Source: Mermis nigrescens
Taxonomy: Eukaryota > Nematoda > Enoplea > Mermithida > Mermithidae
Reading direction: 5' to 3'
Assembly (NCBI GenBank): GCA_036768485.1
Contig: JAVLUZ010000401.1
Coordinates: 124,001-188,000, forward strand
Length of the DNA stretch: 64,000 nt
Shown here: positions 1 through 9,730 of the stretch, one piece after another
Position numbering within the stretch: the first letter of the stretch is position 1
How the letters are laid out: each line of letters begins with the position of its first letter
Notes under the pieces: generated by a model
What the model saw: only the letters and a program-made list of their open reading frames with translations
Database searches by the model: none
What the model was told of the DNA's origin: nothing
Position numbers and translations under genes: made by a program

Positions 1-1856
1 CGGATTCGTAATTTTGAGATATTGCTCCGATATTTCTTTCAACATTTATGGAAAAATGAGTCTCCATAATGTTTTAAAGACAATAAACATTAGGTTTAAA
101 CCACTTTGCAATACTGCTGAGTGTAAGCAAGCGCGCCCAACTGACGTATATATTTCATTCCCTGTAAATTTTTATATCTCAGGAAAAATTTCGGTTTTTG
201 CAATGCTCTAGAACAAAGGCTAAACATGCAGTGTAAAAAATTACTCGGATATTATGATCAACATTCATGAAAAAATTATGTCTCTACAATGGTCTGAGGA
301 CATATAAACAATGAGTGTAAACTACTTTACATCACTGTTGGATGTAAACAAACGCGCCTACGTGACGTCTCACATTTGATCCTTTGAAAACTTCTAGACT
401 CCAAGAAAAAATTAGGTTTCTGGAATGCTCAAAAACGAAGATAAATACATATGTAGTGTAAACTTCATGTAAACACCTAGTGTAAAGAAGATTTTAGTCA
501 GATTCGTAATTTTGATATTGTTCCGATATTACGATTAATATTTATGAAAAAATTAAGTCTACATAATGTTCTATGGGCAAACTAACAATTGGTGTAAACT
601 ACTTTACAACACCGTAGAGTGTAAACATATGCGCCAGACTGGCATATCAAATTTGGTTCCTGGTCCATTTCTAGACTTGATAAACGTGTCCTTGACTCGT
701 AACCGGAGAAGCAGGCAGAAAAAACAAGACAGAAACGCATTTAAAACTCCAAATTTTTGACTTTACACTCGCTAAATATTAATGTATAGACAATTTGCTT
801 TGACATGCACCCGATATAAAGCACTTTATTTTTATTCTATTAGACTTATCCCGACTTCTGGACGGAGAAAGTGGCGAACAAAAAACGCAACAAAAACGTA
901 TTTTCCATCATTTAGAACACTGTAAACTTTAAAATTCCGTACCGAACTCCCCATTGAGTTTAAAGAAATTCGGTTTGGTACAATTTGTAGCTTTTAAATC
1001 GTAGTACATTCCTGTGTGCCAAAATTCTGTTGCAAAATTATTTGGTATGATTTATCAATCAAACTTCGGAAAAAACGTGTTTTTTCGCCCATTTTTTACC
1101 TCTGATTTCGAACTTTACACCCCCATAAATAACTCAATATTGCGTTTTTTTAAATGCGGTTTGCTGCGATGTTTAGCCCCTGTGAGGCACTTTATTAATG
1201 CTGTCTTCGATTTGCACTGACTCATAAGCGGAAAAATTTGGCAGAGAAATCTTAGTTAAAATCCGTTTTTTTACACCATCCACTAGAGTGTAAACTTTAA
1301 ACCCCAGGATCTAACTCACCATAGAGCATAGAAGACTTTGCTTATATGCAGAATGTAGCCCTTGATCCGCTCTACATTTCTGTCAGAAAACATTTTAAAA
1401 ACCTCATAACCGGAGTTAGTATCGGACATAGGAAGGTTGAAAACTCGACCAAAAAGTGCTTTTTCACCCCCAGATTTTCGCACTCTTTACACTGCCGTTC
1501 GATAACTAATGCGAATTTCAAAAAACAAAAAAAGTGCCATCTGTAGAATTCATCCCTCTATTATCCTATCCTGTTCAATCCTTCGAGTCATCAATACTCA
1601 GTTGTCCACATGCCGCAGTAAAAAGGTCCCAAAATTTGTCCTATGTTATAACGTTACACAAAAAACTTTACACCTTCTTTACACAGTCAATTTTGAGTTT
1701 CAAGAAAAACAAAAAAACACGGGCAGCGAATTTTTTTATTATCTTTCTTTTAAAAAAACCGCACCTTCCAGAAGTGTCCCGTTATAGCTGTAGGGGGGTG
1801 CACAGGTGTTGGGGGTACCCAAGTATATTATAGGTACGCGCTAACGCGCTACCTAA
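1..1856 (+). repeat. Repeat R1, copy 1 (cut by window start)
   Basis: Built of diverged ~245-bp units, each with 'gattcgtaattttga', a 'gtgtaaac' block and 'aacgcgcccaactgac'. Starts are visible near 1, 240 and 500. It matches 12955-14660 in direct orientation and ends with the same near-palindrome, 'taggtacgcgctaacgcg' plus 'ctaccta' (1831-1855). No coding frame was recognised. Confidence 0.75.
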
Positions 1857-1889
1857 GATTGTTCCGCGATAGTTAAAGTCATGTTTACT

Positions 1890-2084
1890 CTATATCCGAA
1901 CTAATGCGGTGATTTCGCCAACACCATGTACGACTTGTGAGACTTGTTTGGGTGGTAGGTTAAAACCAAGACATAAGAATGCTGACGTGGTCATCATGGT
2001 GACCTGTGAACCCATATCTATAAGAGCAGGTACGTCAATGCCATGAACTTTAACGAGAATGGTGGCGTAAGTTTGTCCCAGCAT
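1890..2084 (-). pseudogene. Retroviral-type aspartic protease fragment
   Basis: The frame contains ALIDMGSQVTMMTTSAFL, resembling the catalytic D-[ST]-G-[AS] loop of retropepsins but with Met in place of Thr/Ser, followed by a downstream hydrophobic and Gly-rich stretch (VVHGVGEI). It lies downstream of the Gag frame on the same strand, as expected for gag-pro order. It is cut off near 1860 by repeat R1; no polymerase follows. The Met substitution and the truncation suggest a defective copy. Confidence 0.6.
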
Positions 2085-2444
2085 GGCTTACAATAGGAAT
2101 ATTAGGACTAAAGTCTTAGATGCAGGTAAATTGATTTTTTCATAAGTTGCGAGACGACGTTGTAAACGTTCGTACTTTTCAAGAAATTCTTGTGACATTG
2201 AATAGATTAGGACGCGCGCTAGATTTTGGCCCTTTCACGAGTAACTGTGTTTACATCATGTGGAGATGTAAGGGTTGGCTGGCGGTGGGGGCACATTCAT
2301 GGTGGGTTGGTTATCCGCAGTGTATGTGACATATGGACAATTAAAATTGTTGTCGTTGCGGTAGTTTGAGTTATAGTATATACCACGCTGTTCATTTGGG
2401 AATTGCACAAAGGTGTATTTTGTCGCAATTGACTATTATAACAA

Positions 2445-5117
2445 TTATCGTAACGCGGAATTTTGATAATTAGCATGCAAATTTTGGTAATAATCATTAC
2501 GATTTTGCCTAAAATTCGATCGTGATTGCCTCGATTCAACGCGGTTACCATTATTCGCATAGTTAGATGAACGATGTTGACTAGAGTTACGATATCGTGA
2601 TTGAGATCGATGTCTACTTTGCGAATTCAAACGCGATGGCGAACGATTTTGGCGCGAAAAAGAACGCGACTGGCTGTGATTGCGAGCCATAGAATTATTA
2701 CTGCGATCAGGTTGGGTATTATGATTAGTATTATTAGACGCTTCTTGCCTCTGACGCGTGAAACATTCCTCATAAATGTGACCTATGCGTTTGCAAAAGG
2801 TGCAATATTTACGAGAGGAACTTTCTGGCTTTTCAGCACGCGACGAGCGATGAAACGTTCTATGACGCGAACGATTTGAATCATTTTGGTTAGGTGCGCG
2901 AGGAGTATCTTTAGGTACTGCACTGCCAACGGGAGCAGCTGTTACCGATACATAAGGTGTTACTGCCTTTTTATCCTCAAATTCTTTATTAGCAAATTCA
3001 GCGCTTAGCGCATTGTCCAAAAATTCAGCTAATGATGCTCTAGGTTTTTTATGATATGCCTCTTTCGAAATGTGTGGTAATAAACCTTCCTTTAATTGAT
3101 GTCGCATTAAATTATTGAAATGATGCGAATCAACTTCAAGATAAGGATCAGATTTAATTAACTCTTCGCGAAGCGAGAGATAATAAGCTTTAACCGATTC
3201 GTTAGGCTGCTGTTTATGATTCAGAAAACGATTAAAGAGCGCACCGGTGTCCATTGGACAAAATTCGGTTATTAGCGCGTGTTTCATTTTCGAATAGGAT
3301 TGTTGTATATCAGCAGGTAACGAACGGTATAAACGCATAGCATAGGGATCAAGAAATCCAGTTGCGAATTTTAAACGATCAGCTTTGTCGATATCATAGG
3401 TATCGGCAAGCGATTCAAATTCTGCAAAATATGCTTTTATATCCGTTTTATCTCCATCAAAAAATTTTTTGTTAGCAATTGCAATTTGCATTTGTGTCAA
3501 AAATGGTCCGCGATTCAAGGAATCAGCGAGACGCGATCCACCATGCGAGCCTTCAGATGAAGAATCTGAACTATAGCGATGACGACGTCTGCGCGATCTA
3601 CTTTTGCGACGTGAGCGACGGCTGCGCGGGCGATCATAACTATTAGATGAACTTTCATCAGAAAATTTGACATGTTTTCTCCTACTAGATGATTCAGGTA
3701 GGGGCGCAGATTCATTTTGTAAATTTGCAGATTCGTTATTAATGCCAGATAGATTTATCTCAACAGGTTGCATTTCGATATTGGAAGAATGCAAAATAGG
3801 ATTATTAGGTGGTATTTCCACATTTATGGGATTAGGTACAAAATTATTTGGAAGAATTTCTCCTTGTGGTGGAAAGTATTGCAGCGGTGGAGGATTTAAT
3901 TGCTGCTGCGAGTTCACATTCAAAGAATTAGGTACAAAGGAAGGCGCATTACGATTTAAGGACAGCAAAGGCCGAGATCGCGACGTCTGCAAAATCGGTA
4001 CCGACGGCTGCGAAATCGTAGGTATGTTATCCAAAAAACCCGAGTTTTGCACTGGTTGCAAACCCGTGTTTAAGGGATTCTGTGACAAATTAGATATCTC
4101 AGGCGCGCGATTCGTACAATTTTGAACGATATTTTCAGGAACAGTTTCCGAAGGTGAGCGTGAATTTGACGCGCTGTTGCCAGTGGACAACAGTGAAGAT
4201 GCACGATGCGTACTTTGCGCACGATTCGCACTTTGCGCATTAAATTCAGAAAAATTTGCGCTATCGATTGAGTGGTTAACGCGCTCAGATGAATTATTCT
4301 CTATGCGATTCAAAACTGGTTGGGGTTTAAGCATAGTGCTTAGCTCCAGACGCAGTTTACGCATTTCATCCGCATTTTCCTTTTTATCTTGATTTACGCG
4401 CGTAGAAAGGTCCGAAAATTGCAAATGAATAGCTTGTAGCGCTTTTAAAATAAGATCATTAGTCACATTAGCATTAGCACGCTCTTTGTCGGCATTTATG
4501 CTATGACTATGATTACTTTCTACATCAGAATTGGGATTTTCGCGCTCCGAACTGGTTTCAGGATTATTTGCCGTATTAAGAGTAGTCGTATTATCAATCA
4601 TTGTATGATTTGATGAATTATCGATATTAGGGTCCGATCTAGTTATCGAAGTTTGATTAATGCGTGATCGCACGGTAGTCAATAACAGTTCATCTTCCGA
4701 CTGTGTATTGCTCGCGGCATTTAGTGACGCGGGTAATTTATCATTATTCGCCTTACTGGATACGTCTTTCGTATTTGTGTCATTACTCGCAGAATTACTC
4801 GCGCTATTAGAGTCAACAGGCGCGGTGGGTAATTGGCGAGATGACGTAGGTGGCGTAGAAGGTTTTTTCAATTTAGCGGGCGGTGTCCGCAAAACCTTTT
4901 TCCTGCCATTTTTAGGTATCAAAAATGTCAAAAAATATGGCCTTGGGTAAAAATAAATTTCAGTACGTCGAAATTTTGCCCAAAATAAATGTTTCGAATT
5001 AGGCCTTTGTCGATCCGAAAAACAGGTTTTTTCACGTGAATAGTATTTGCTTACGTGAAGTAAGATATACCTGACGTGAAATGATCGAAAACAGGTAGGA
5101 CTAAGCCTAAAGCGCAA
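2445..5117 (-). CDS. Gag-like polyprotein of an LTR retrotransposon
   Basis: An 890-codon open frame. Residues 1-500 are Ser and Asn rich and disordered. An Arg-Ser segment follows near 500-520. Residues about 550-720 resemble a Retrotrans_gag capsid domain (DIKAYFAEFESLADTYD, then a TEF..MDTGALFNRFLNHKQ segment). A CCHC zinc knuckle C-T-F-C-x4-H-x4-C lies near 771-784, followed by a basic tail. This order is typical of Ty3/gypsy-class Gag, which packages element RNA into cytoplasmic particles. The frame is intact, so insertion may be fairly recent. The protease remnant follows at 1890-2084; no reverse transcriptase is present in the window. Confidence 0.8.
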   Translation of the reverse strand: MRFRLSPTCFRSFHVRYILLHVSKYYSREKTCFSDRQRPNSKHLFWAKFRRTEIYFYPRPYFLTFLIPKNGRKKVLRTPPAKLKKPSTPPTSSRQLPTAPVDSNSASNSASNDTNTKDVSSKANNDKLPASLNAASNTQSEDELLLTTVRSRINQTSITRSDPNIDNSSNHTMIDNTTTLNTANNPETSSERENPNSDVESNHSHSINADKERANANVTNDLILKALQAIHLQFSDLSTRVNQDKKENADEMRKLRLELSTMLKPQPVLNRIENNSSERVNHSIDSANFSEFNAQSANRAQSTHRASSLLSTGNSASNSRSPSETVPENIVQNCTNRAPEISNLSQNPLNTGLQPVQNSGFLDNIPTISQPSVPILQTSRSRPLLSLNRNAPSFVPNSLNVNSQQQLNPPPLQYFPPQGEILPNNFVPNPINVEIPPNNPILHSSNIEMQPVEINLSGINNESANLQNESAPLPESSSRRKHVKFSDESSSNSYDRPRSRRSRRKSRSRRRRHRYSSDSSSEGSHGGSRLADSLNRGPFLTQMQIAIANKKFFDGDKTDIKAYFAEFESLADTYDIDKADRLKFATGFLDPYAMRLYRSLPADIQQSYSKMKHALITEFCPMDTGALFNRFLNHKQQPNESVKAYYLSLREELIKSDPYLEVDSHHFNNLMRHQLKEGLLPHISKEAYHKKPRASLAEFLDNALSAEFANKEFEDKKAVTPYVSVTAAPVGSAVPKDTPRAPNQNDSNRSRHRTFHRSSRAEKPESSSRKYCTFCKRIGHIYEECFTRQRQEASNNTNHNTQPDRSNNSMARNHSQSRSFSRQNRSPSRLNSQSRHRSQSRYRNSSQHRSSNYANNGNRVESRQSRSNFRQNRNDYYQNLHANYQNSALR

Positions 5118-5539
5118 GAAAGTGTACGTGGTTAGAAAAACAGGTAGGTAAAGACTTCACTGACGGAATTTCTTCGTCAGGAGAGAAAAATGATAAATTG
5201 TCGCCTGCGGGTCGACGTTTATAGAAAAATGCAAGCGTGAGAGCTGCCTTCGTCGATAAAGATTCGACGGAAATAGAAAAATAACGATGACTTTACCACG
5301 ATACACAAAATCTTTACCACGGACGCTTACTTAAATTGCGCACTGCCACGATCGCGGTCGATACAACAACAAAGGTGAACGAAACGTTACACATATTTAG
5401 ATGGCCAAAATAATGATTTTTGGATCGAAAAATAATTTTACGATGATTGATCAGTTCGGCTGTAGCTAGCAGCCTAAAAGAGGGAACATCCAGTGTAAAT
5501 GTAGGGGCCTGCATCTACAAGAGCGACACAGACCGGCCA
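5118..5539. other. Leader between gag and LTR-like arm
   Basis: About 420 bp without a gene. It holds short 'cgtgaa' repeats (5035-5085) and is probably the untranslated leader of the minus-strand retroelement. A tRNA primer site could not be fixed with certainty. Confidence 0.4.
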
Positions 5540-6165
5540 CATTACCTTCGAGAGTTACTTAGGTACGTAGGTACTTAAGTCTACGCTTAGCGCTGGCCCC
5601 GATCGCGCAGCCCTGGATAGCTTTCGATCTTTGGGCCCTTACAGACCTTACGGCTTCGATCCCCTCAGCCCTAATATTGCTGGCTGCTTCTGGTCGGGTG
5701 ATCTCAGCAGCTACGCCCTAAGACCTAAGGCTACCTACCTAATCTCGGAATTTGCCGCGGAGGTCAGTTGACCTATCTCAATGCTCAAGTTGAATATTTA
5801 ACTTATTTTCTAATCAGTGCCAGATTCGAAATGTTTTTGGTTCCTAATACGTGTAGCACAATAGACTATGAAAACAACAACATCGAGCTCTACACCTGAT
5901 CAATCATCCTTAAAAATTAAATAATATTTTTGATTAATTTTTGGTTTAAGAAAAGATTTAAGACTTTCGAATAAGAATAGCAATCATACGGACATTACCT
6001 ATCCTTCCACTCGGATGAGTTGTAATCCTCGACGTGGGCAATAACCGACCTTGACCTCGCTGGTATAACCGAAAAACCCTGGGTAGGTTTTTCATTTTAT
6101 TTCCAACGAAGAATCCACGGCCTATAGCCGGACAACAAACTAAGGCAAAGGAAAAACGAAAACGC
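5540..6165 (-). repeat. LTR-like arm, left (inverted copy of 6935-7740)
   Basis: The reverse complement aligns along most of its length with 6935-7740. Shared stretches include the 'gtcaactgacctccgcgg' block, the 'aacctacccagggg' and 'ggttataccag' block, and the outer edge near 'accttcgag'. It lies just upstream of gag in gag's orientation, so it is probably that element's 5' LTR or leader. No clean TG...CA ends were defined. Confidence 0.6.
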
Positions 6166-6304
6166 ATCGATTAAACACACGCACGATGGCCAACGAGATT
6201 GCCAACAACACAACTCAAAAGCAACTCTAAGTACACTGGCCTCAAGGACCATTACAGTAAATTAAACAAAGATCAAATCAACGTAATACTGATACACTTT
6301 TATC

Positions 6305-6544
6305 NNNNNNNNNNNNNNNNNNNNNNNNNNNNNNNNNNNNNNNNNNNNNNNNNNNNNNNNNNNNNNNNNNNNNNNNNNNNNNNNNNNNNNNNNNNNNNNN
6401 NNNNNNNNNNNNNNNNNNNNNNNNNNNNNNNNNNNNNNNNNNNNNNNNNNNNNNNNNNNNNNNNNNNNNNNNNNNNNNNNNNNNNNNNNNNNNNNNNNNN
6501 NNNNNNNNNNNNNNNNNNNNNNNNNNNNNNNNNNNNNNNNNNNN
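6305..6544. other. Assembly gap (240 N)
   Basis: A run of N between the two inverted LTR-like arms. Long inverted repeats are a common reason for failed assembly. The unspliced sequence on each side cannot be joined by reading. Confidence 1.
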
Positions 6545-6934
6545 TCTCACGCCCAGGTACATATTGTAACTACGAGAGTTACACGTTTTGGCGAACTTGT
6601 CTTAGCAGTTCGCGGTAGCCACTTACATAGCCAATACTAGTAGCTATCTACAACAGTGCACTGTGGGCTATGCCTTCGGTCTTCCCACTTTTCCCCAATT
6701 TTCAATAATAAAAAACATTGAGATACTTGTCCGGTGACATATGTAGAGTTAAGTATATGATAATAGCAATTACTTTATGCATAATCGAGAACATTCGATC
6801 TGATATAAAAGTATTCCATTATTATGTTATTTTGACGTTAATTCCATTTACTGTAATGGTCCTACGTGGCTATCTTAGTTGATTTGGTTGGCAGTCGTAC
6901 GCTTGTATAGTGGAGTACGTTTTCTTCTCTTTTG

Positions 6935-7740
6935 TGTTATTTCTTGTCCGGCAGCTAGGCCGTGTATATAGTGATCGAAATGAATTGGAAAACCTACCCA
7001 GGGGTTTCGGTTATACCAAGGGTAAGGTCGGAATTTCCCAACATTGAGGATTTCAGGACTCTGAGTGGAAGGATAGGTAAATTCGTATGATTACTTATTT
7101 CGTTCAAAATTCTTAACTCTTTTCTCAATCCTAAAATTGGTCAAAAATATTATTCAATCTTTAATGATGGTTGATCAGTCTAGAGCTCATTGGTGTTGTT
7201 TTCAAATTTCATTGTGCTACGTACATTAGGAACCAAAAATATTTCTGATCGAATCGAACCTAGAAAATAAGTTAAATCATCAACTTGAGCTTTGAGATAG
7301 GTCAACTGACCTCCGCGGCAATTCCAAGATTTAGGTAGGTAGCCTTAGGTCTTAGTGCGTAGCTGCTAAGATCACCCGACGAGAAGCGGTCAGCAATATT
7401 AGGACCAAGGGGATTGAAGCCATAAGGTCTGTAAGGGTACAAAGACCGAAGCGATTCCCGGCTAAGCGATCAGGACCAGCGCTAAGAGCAGATCTGTAGA
7501 GTCTCACCGGGTGGGCAGCAATTCCCACCACTGGACCAGCGCCATACCGAATAAATCGCAGATGGCCGGTGCTCTACCTGAAAGCAGAACGCTGTGTATT
7601 ACCAACGGTTGAAACATCAACCTGACGGGTTATACACAAAAAGCGTCTGGGAGCAGAGAACACTCGATAGGACTTACGTGTATGTGCACCGCACTTACAG
7701 ATCTAAGTACCTACATACCTGAGTAAGTCTCGAAGGCAAA
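6935..7740 (+). repeat. LTR-like arm, right (inverted copy of 5540-6165)
   Basis: Matches the left arm in inverted orientation. It carries about 190 bp extra (roughly 7485-7695), bounded by 'cagatct' sequences and containing an AATAAA-like signal near 7546, so the left arm may be the deleted version. No gag follows it, so it looks like a solo LTR or a truncated second insertion in the opposite orientation. Confidence 0.55.
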
Positions 7741-7825
7741 TACACCCGTGTCCTATGTTGATTCCGTATACATAGGGCACCCTTGTACATATTTACAATA
7801 TGGTAAGCATCCCCCAAGATACCAT

Positions 7826-8034
7826 CCTAGAAACCAAAATACCCCCAGAATTCAATTTCATTTTTTTCTTGTTTTTTCGCAATGTTTTGATACCGATGGA
7901 TAGTGCTCGATGAGAAACGTTGAAAAATGGTGTTTTCCGCCATTATAACTATTTTTAAGGCCATTTCCCGACCTTTGAAAAATCTCGCACCCCTTCCCTC
8001 AGAATTTCGGTGCTGCCCATCTATGGTATTGTGT
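7826..8034 (+). repeat. hAT-like MITE family A, copy 1
   Basis: Shares 'cccccagaattcaattt', 'tggatagtgctcgatgag' and 'cagaatttcggtgctgccc' with the copies at 10304-10522, 25087-25365, 38026-38245 and 62525-62786. The left end is degenerate. Confidence 0.6.
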
Positions 8035-8664
8035 ATGTACATTGGCAAACAATATGGAAGTTTGTGCAATATAATCATAGTGTGTACAAAGATTTGCCTT
8101 TTCAGCATCGCATAGACATAATTTCCCGCTAGTCAGGCTCAAACATGATTTTAAGAAGTTTCACTCCCTTCCCCAGAATTGGCAATTTTCCAAGTTCTAA
8201 AATTAGTTTTGGCTGCTAAGACTAACAGTCTGTTTTTTTACCTATAGTCTGTTTCACATACCCTCGTGCATAAGTTCTAAGAATTTGCACCCACATTAAG
8301 TCGAGACTTACGATAATAATATATCGGATCATTGCTTTATCCACAATCTGTCAGCTTATTGTCGGCGATAGTTTAAAAATTTATGACTGAAATTGTGTGA
8401 AACAGATTATAAAGCATGGATCCGCTCGGAAAACTAATATCCTTATTACTGCAGCGCTCGATTTTTTCCTTGCTCGACGAAATCAGTAGCAAATTTTTTC
8501 ACAGATATAGCGTATCGAGTGAGCGATGCAGGGTTCGGGTGTCACAGTAATAAGGAAAATGGTTTGCCGGTTGACTTCATGCACAGGTTAAAAAAAAGAC
8601 TTTATGTTTTTTGGTTATTTAACTCCTACGTATAAATTGTGCTCCTGCGCTCAACTCAAGTGCC
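8035..8664. other. Intergenic, nothing recognised
   Basis: AT-rich DNA without a convincing frame, repeat end or RNA gene. Confidence 0.6.
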
Positions 8665-9393
8665 TCAATTTGTTATCGGCGATGTTGCAGATTCTAATCC
8701 GCAATATCGATAAATTTGTGTCGCGTTAGCGCCGACTAAAATGAAAAGAATACTCGTAGAAGCCGTTTCTAACTTTTCTGCCATATCGCCGATAATTTGT
8801 ACTAATTTACAGTCCACGAAAGACTGTATAAATAATGTTTTTTCGGCCATGCCATGAAGTCTCACAAGTTTTTGAACAACACAATTAAGCAGCGGCTTAG
8901 CATTAGCTGCCTTAGTGTGAGTAGCACCATATGTTTCCCTCCATCTTGATGTGTACTCCATGAGTCTGTGTGCATATGTACCTACGCCTAGTTCGTAAAA
9001 GGATTGGGTTGAAAGGACCCAAAAACTCAGTGTAAACCGTTGGAGTGCTCGCCGTTCATAGACGGTACGATAATAAAACCACCGTGGACGGTTGACACAA
9101 TTTTCCAGAGTTTCACAAACTTTCTCACTCCAACCCCACCAGCCTAATGTGAACAGCTTGTTCATCAAAAGACGGTCAACAATCCTAGCTGAACGTTCAC
9201 GATTAAGCATATTGTAGGTAGGTATTAAATTTCTGACCACATATAGGTACCAACTTGGTATGAAAGTGGGGAGGAAATAGATCAACAATCGGTATTGATA
9301 ACAATTCAATTTTTCTGCGCTTGAAAAAAATGTATGAAAATTAGAGGTTTTATCAGAAAGAAGTGCAAAGAACCGATTTTTCTGCGTACACAT
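8665..9393 (-). CDS. Orphan ORF, 242 codons, unknown function
   Basis: An uninterrupted ATG-to-stop frame starting 82 bp past the PTCD1 stop on the same strand. I recognise no family. The protein is Trp, Tyr and Arg rich (for example LGWWGWSEKV) and not low complexity, with mildly hydrophobic stretches near residues 30-55 and 220-230 but no convincing signal peptide. It is long for a chance frame in such AT-rich DNA. It could be a lineage-specific gene, an unrecognised mobile-element protein or a frame in the PTCD1 3' UTR. Confidence 0.3.
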   Translation of the reverse strand: MCTQKNRFFALLSDKTSNFHTFFSSAEKLNCYQYRLLIYFLPTFIPSWYLYVVRNLIPTYNMLNRERSARIVDRLLMNKLFTLGWWGWSEKVCETLENCVNRPRWFYYRTVYERRALQRFTLSFWVLSTQSFYELGVGTYAHRLMEYTSRWRETYGATHTKAANAKPLLNCVVQKLVRLHGMAEKTLFIQSFVDCKLVQIIGDMAEKLETASTSILFILVGANATQIYRYCGLESATSPITN

Positions 9394-9475
9394 TGTTTCA
9401 TTCGTTTCTTACACGAAATTTTCACCATTTACAGCTGTAGAATGAAGTAACAAATATATAAGTTTACAAGCATAG

Positions 9476-9730
9476 CTAAAGTGAACTAGATGGCACGATT
9501 TCTACGTCATCATCTAGCGATTGTCTATTCCTGATTGCTTCGTCGTTTAACCAAGGTTTTTCCCATTCTTCGCGCACATCGTCAACATTAACGTCTTTTT
9601 CGAGCAGTTTCAATCGCGGATCACGCTGATTAGAATTTGCAACTCTCACGTTCTTGAGCCAGTCGTCGTAGAACGCGAGGAATTCATCCAGGCCCAAAAT
9701 CGCAACTTCAGGAGAATCTTGTTTCGTATA
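9476..9730 (-). CDS. PTCD1: PTCD1 last exon (C-terminus, stop)
   Basis: Acceptor CATATACAG, phase 0, matching exon 11 about 8.4 kb upstream. It reads YTKQDSPEVAILGLDEF, then LAFYDDWLKNV and W-E-K-P-W, and stops at 9476 after an acidic tail. The Trp-rich C-terminus agrees with the family. No AATAAA was seen close to the stop. Confidence 0.75.
   Translation of the reverse strand, partial: YTKQDSPEVAILGLDEFLAFYDDWLKNVRVANSNQRDPRLKLLEKDVNVDDVREEWEKPWLNDEAIRNRQSLDDDVEIVPSSSL

Noticed and set aside
2601..4950. Plus-strand frames of 71-152 codons
   Set aside because: All lie antisense to the intact Gag frame and show no domain.
5508..5560. tRNA primer-binding site (TGGCCGGTC on the minus strand)
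   Set aside because: Starts with TGG but the LTR end before it lacks CA and I could not match it to a tRNA 3' end with confidence.
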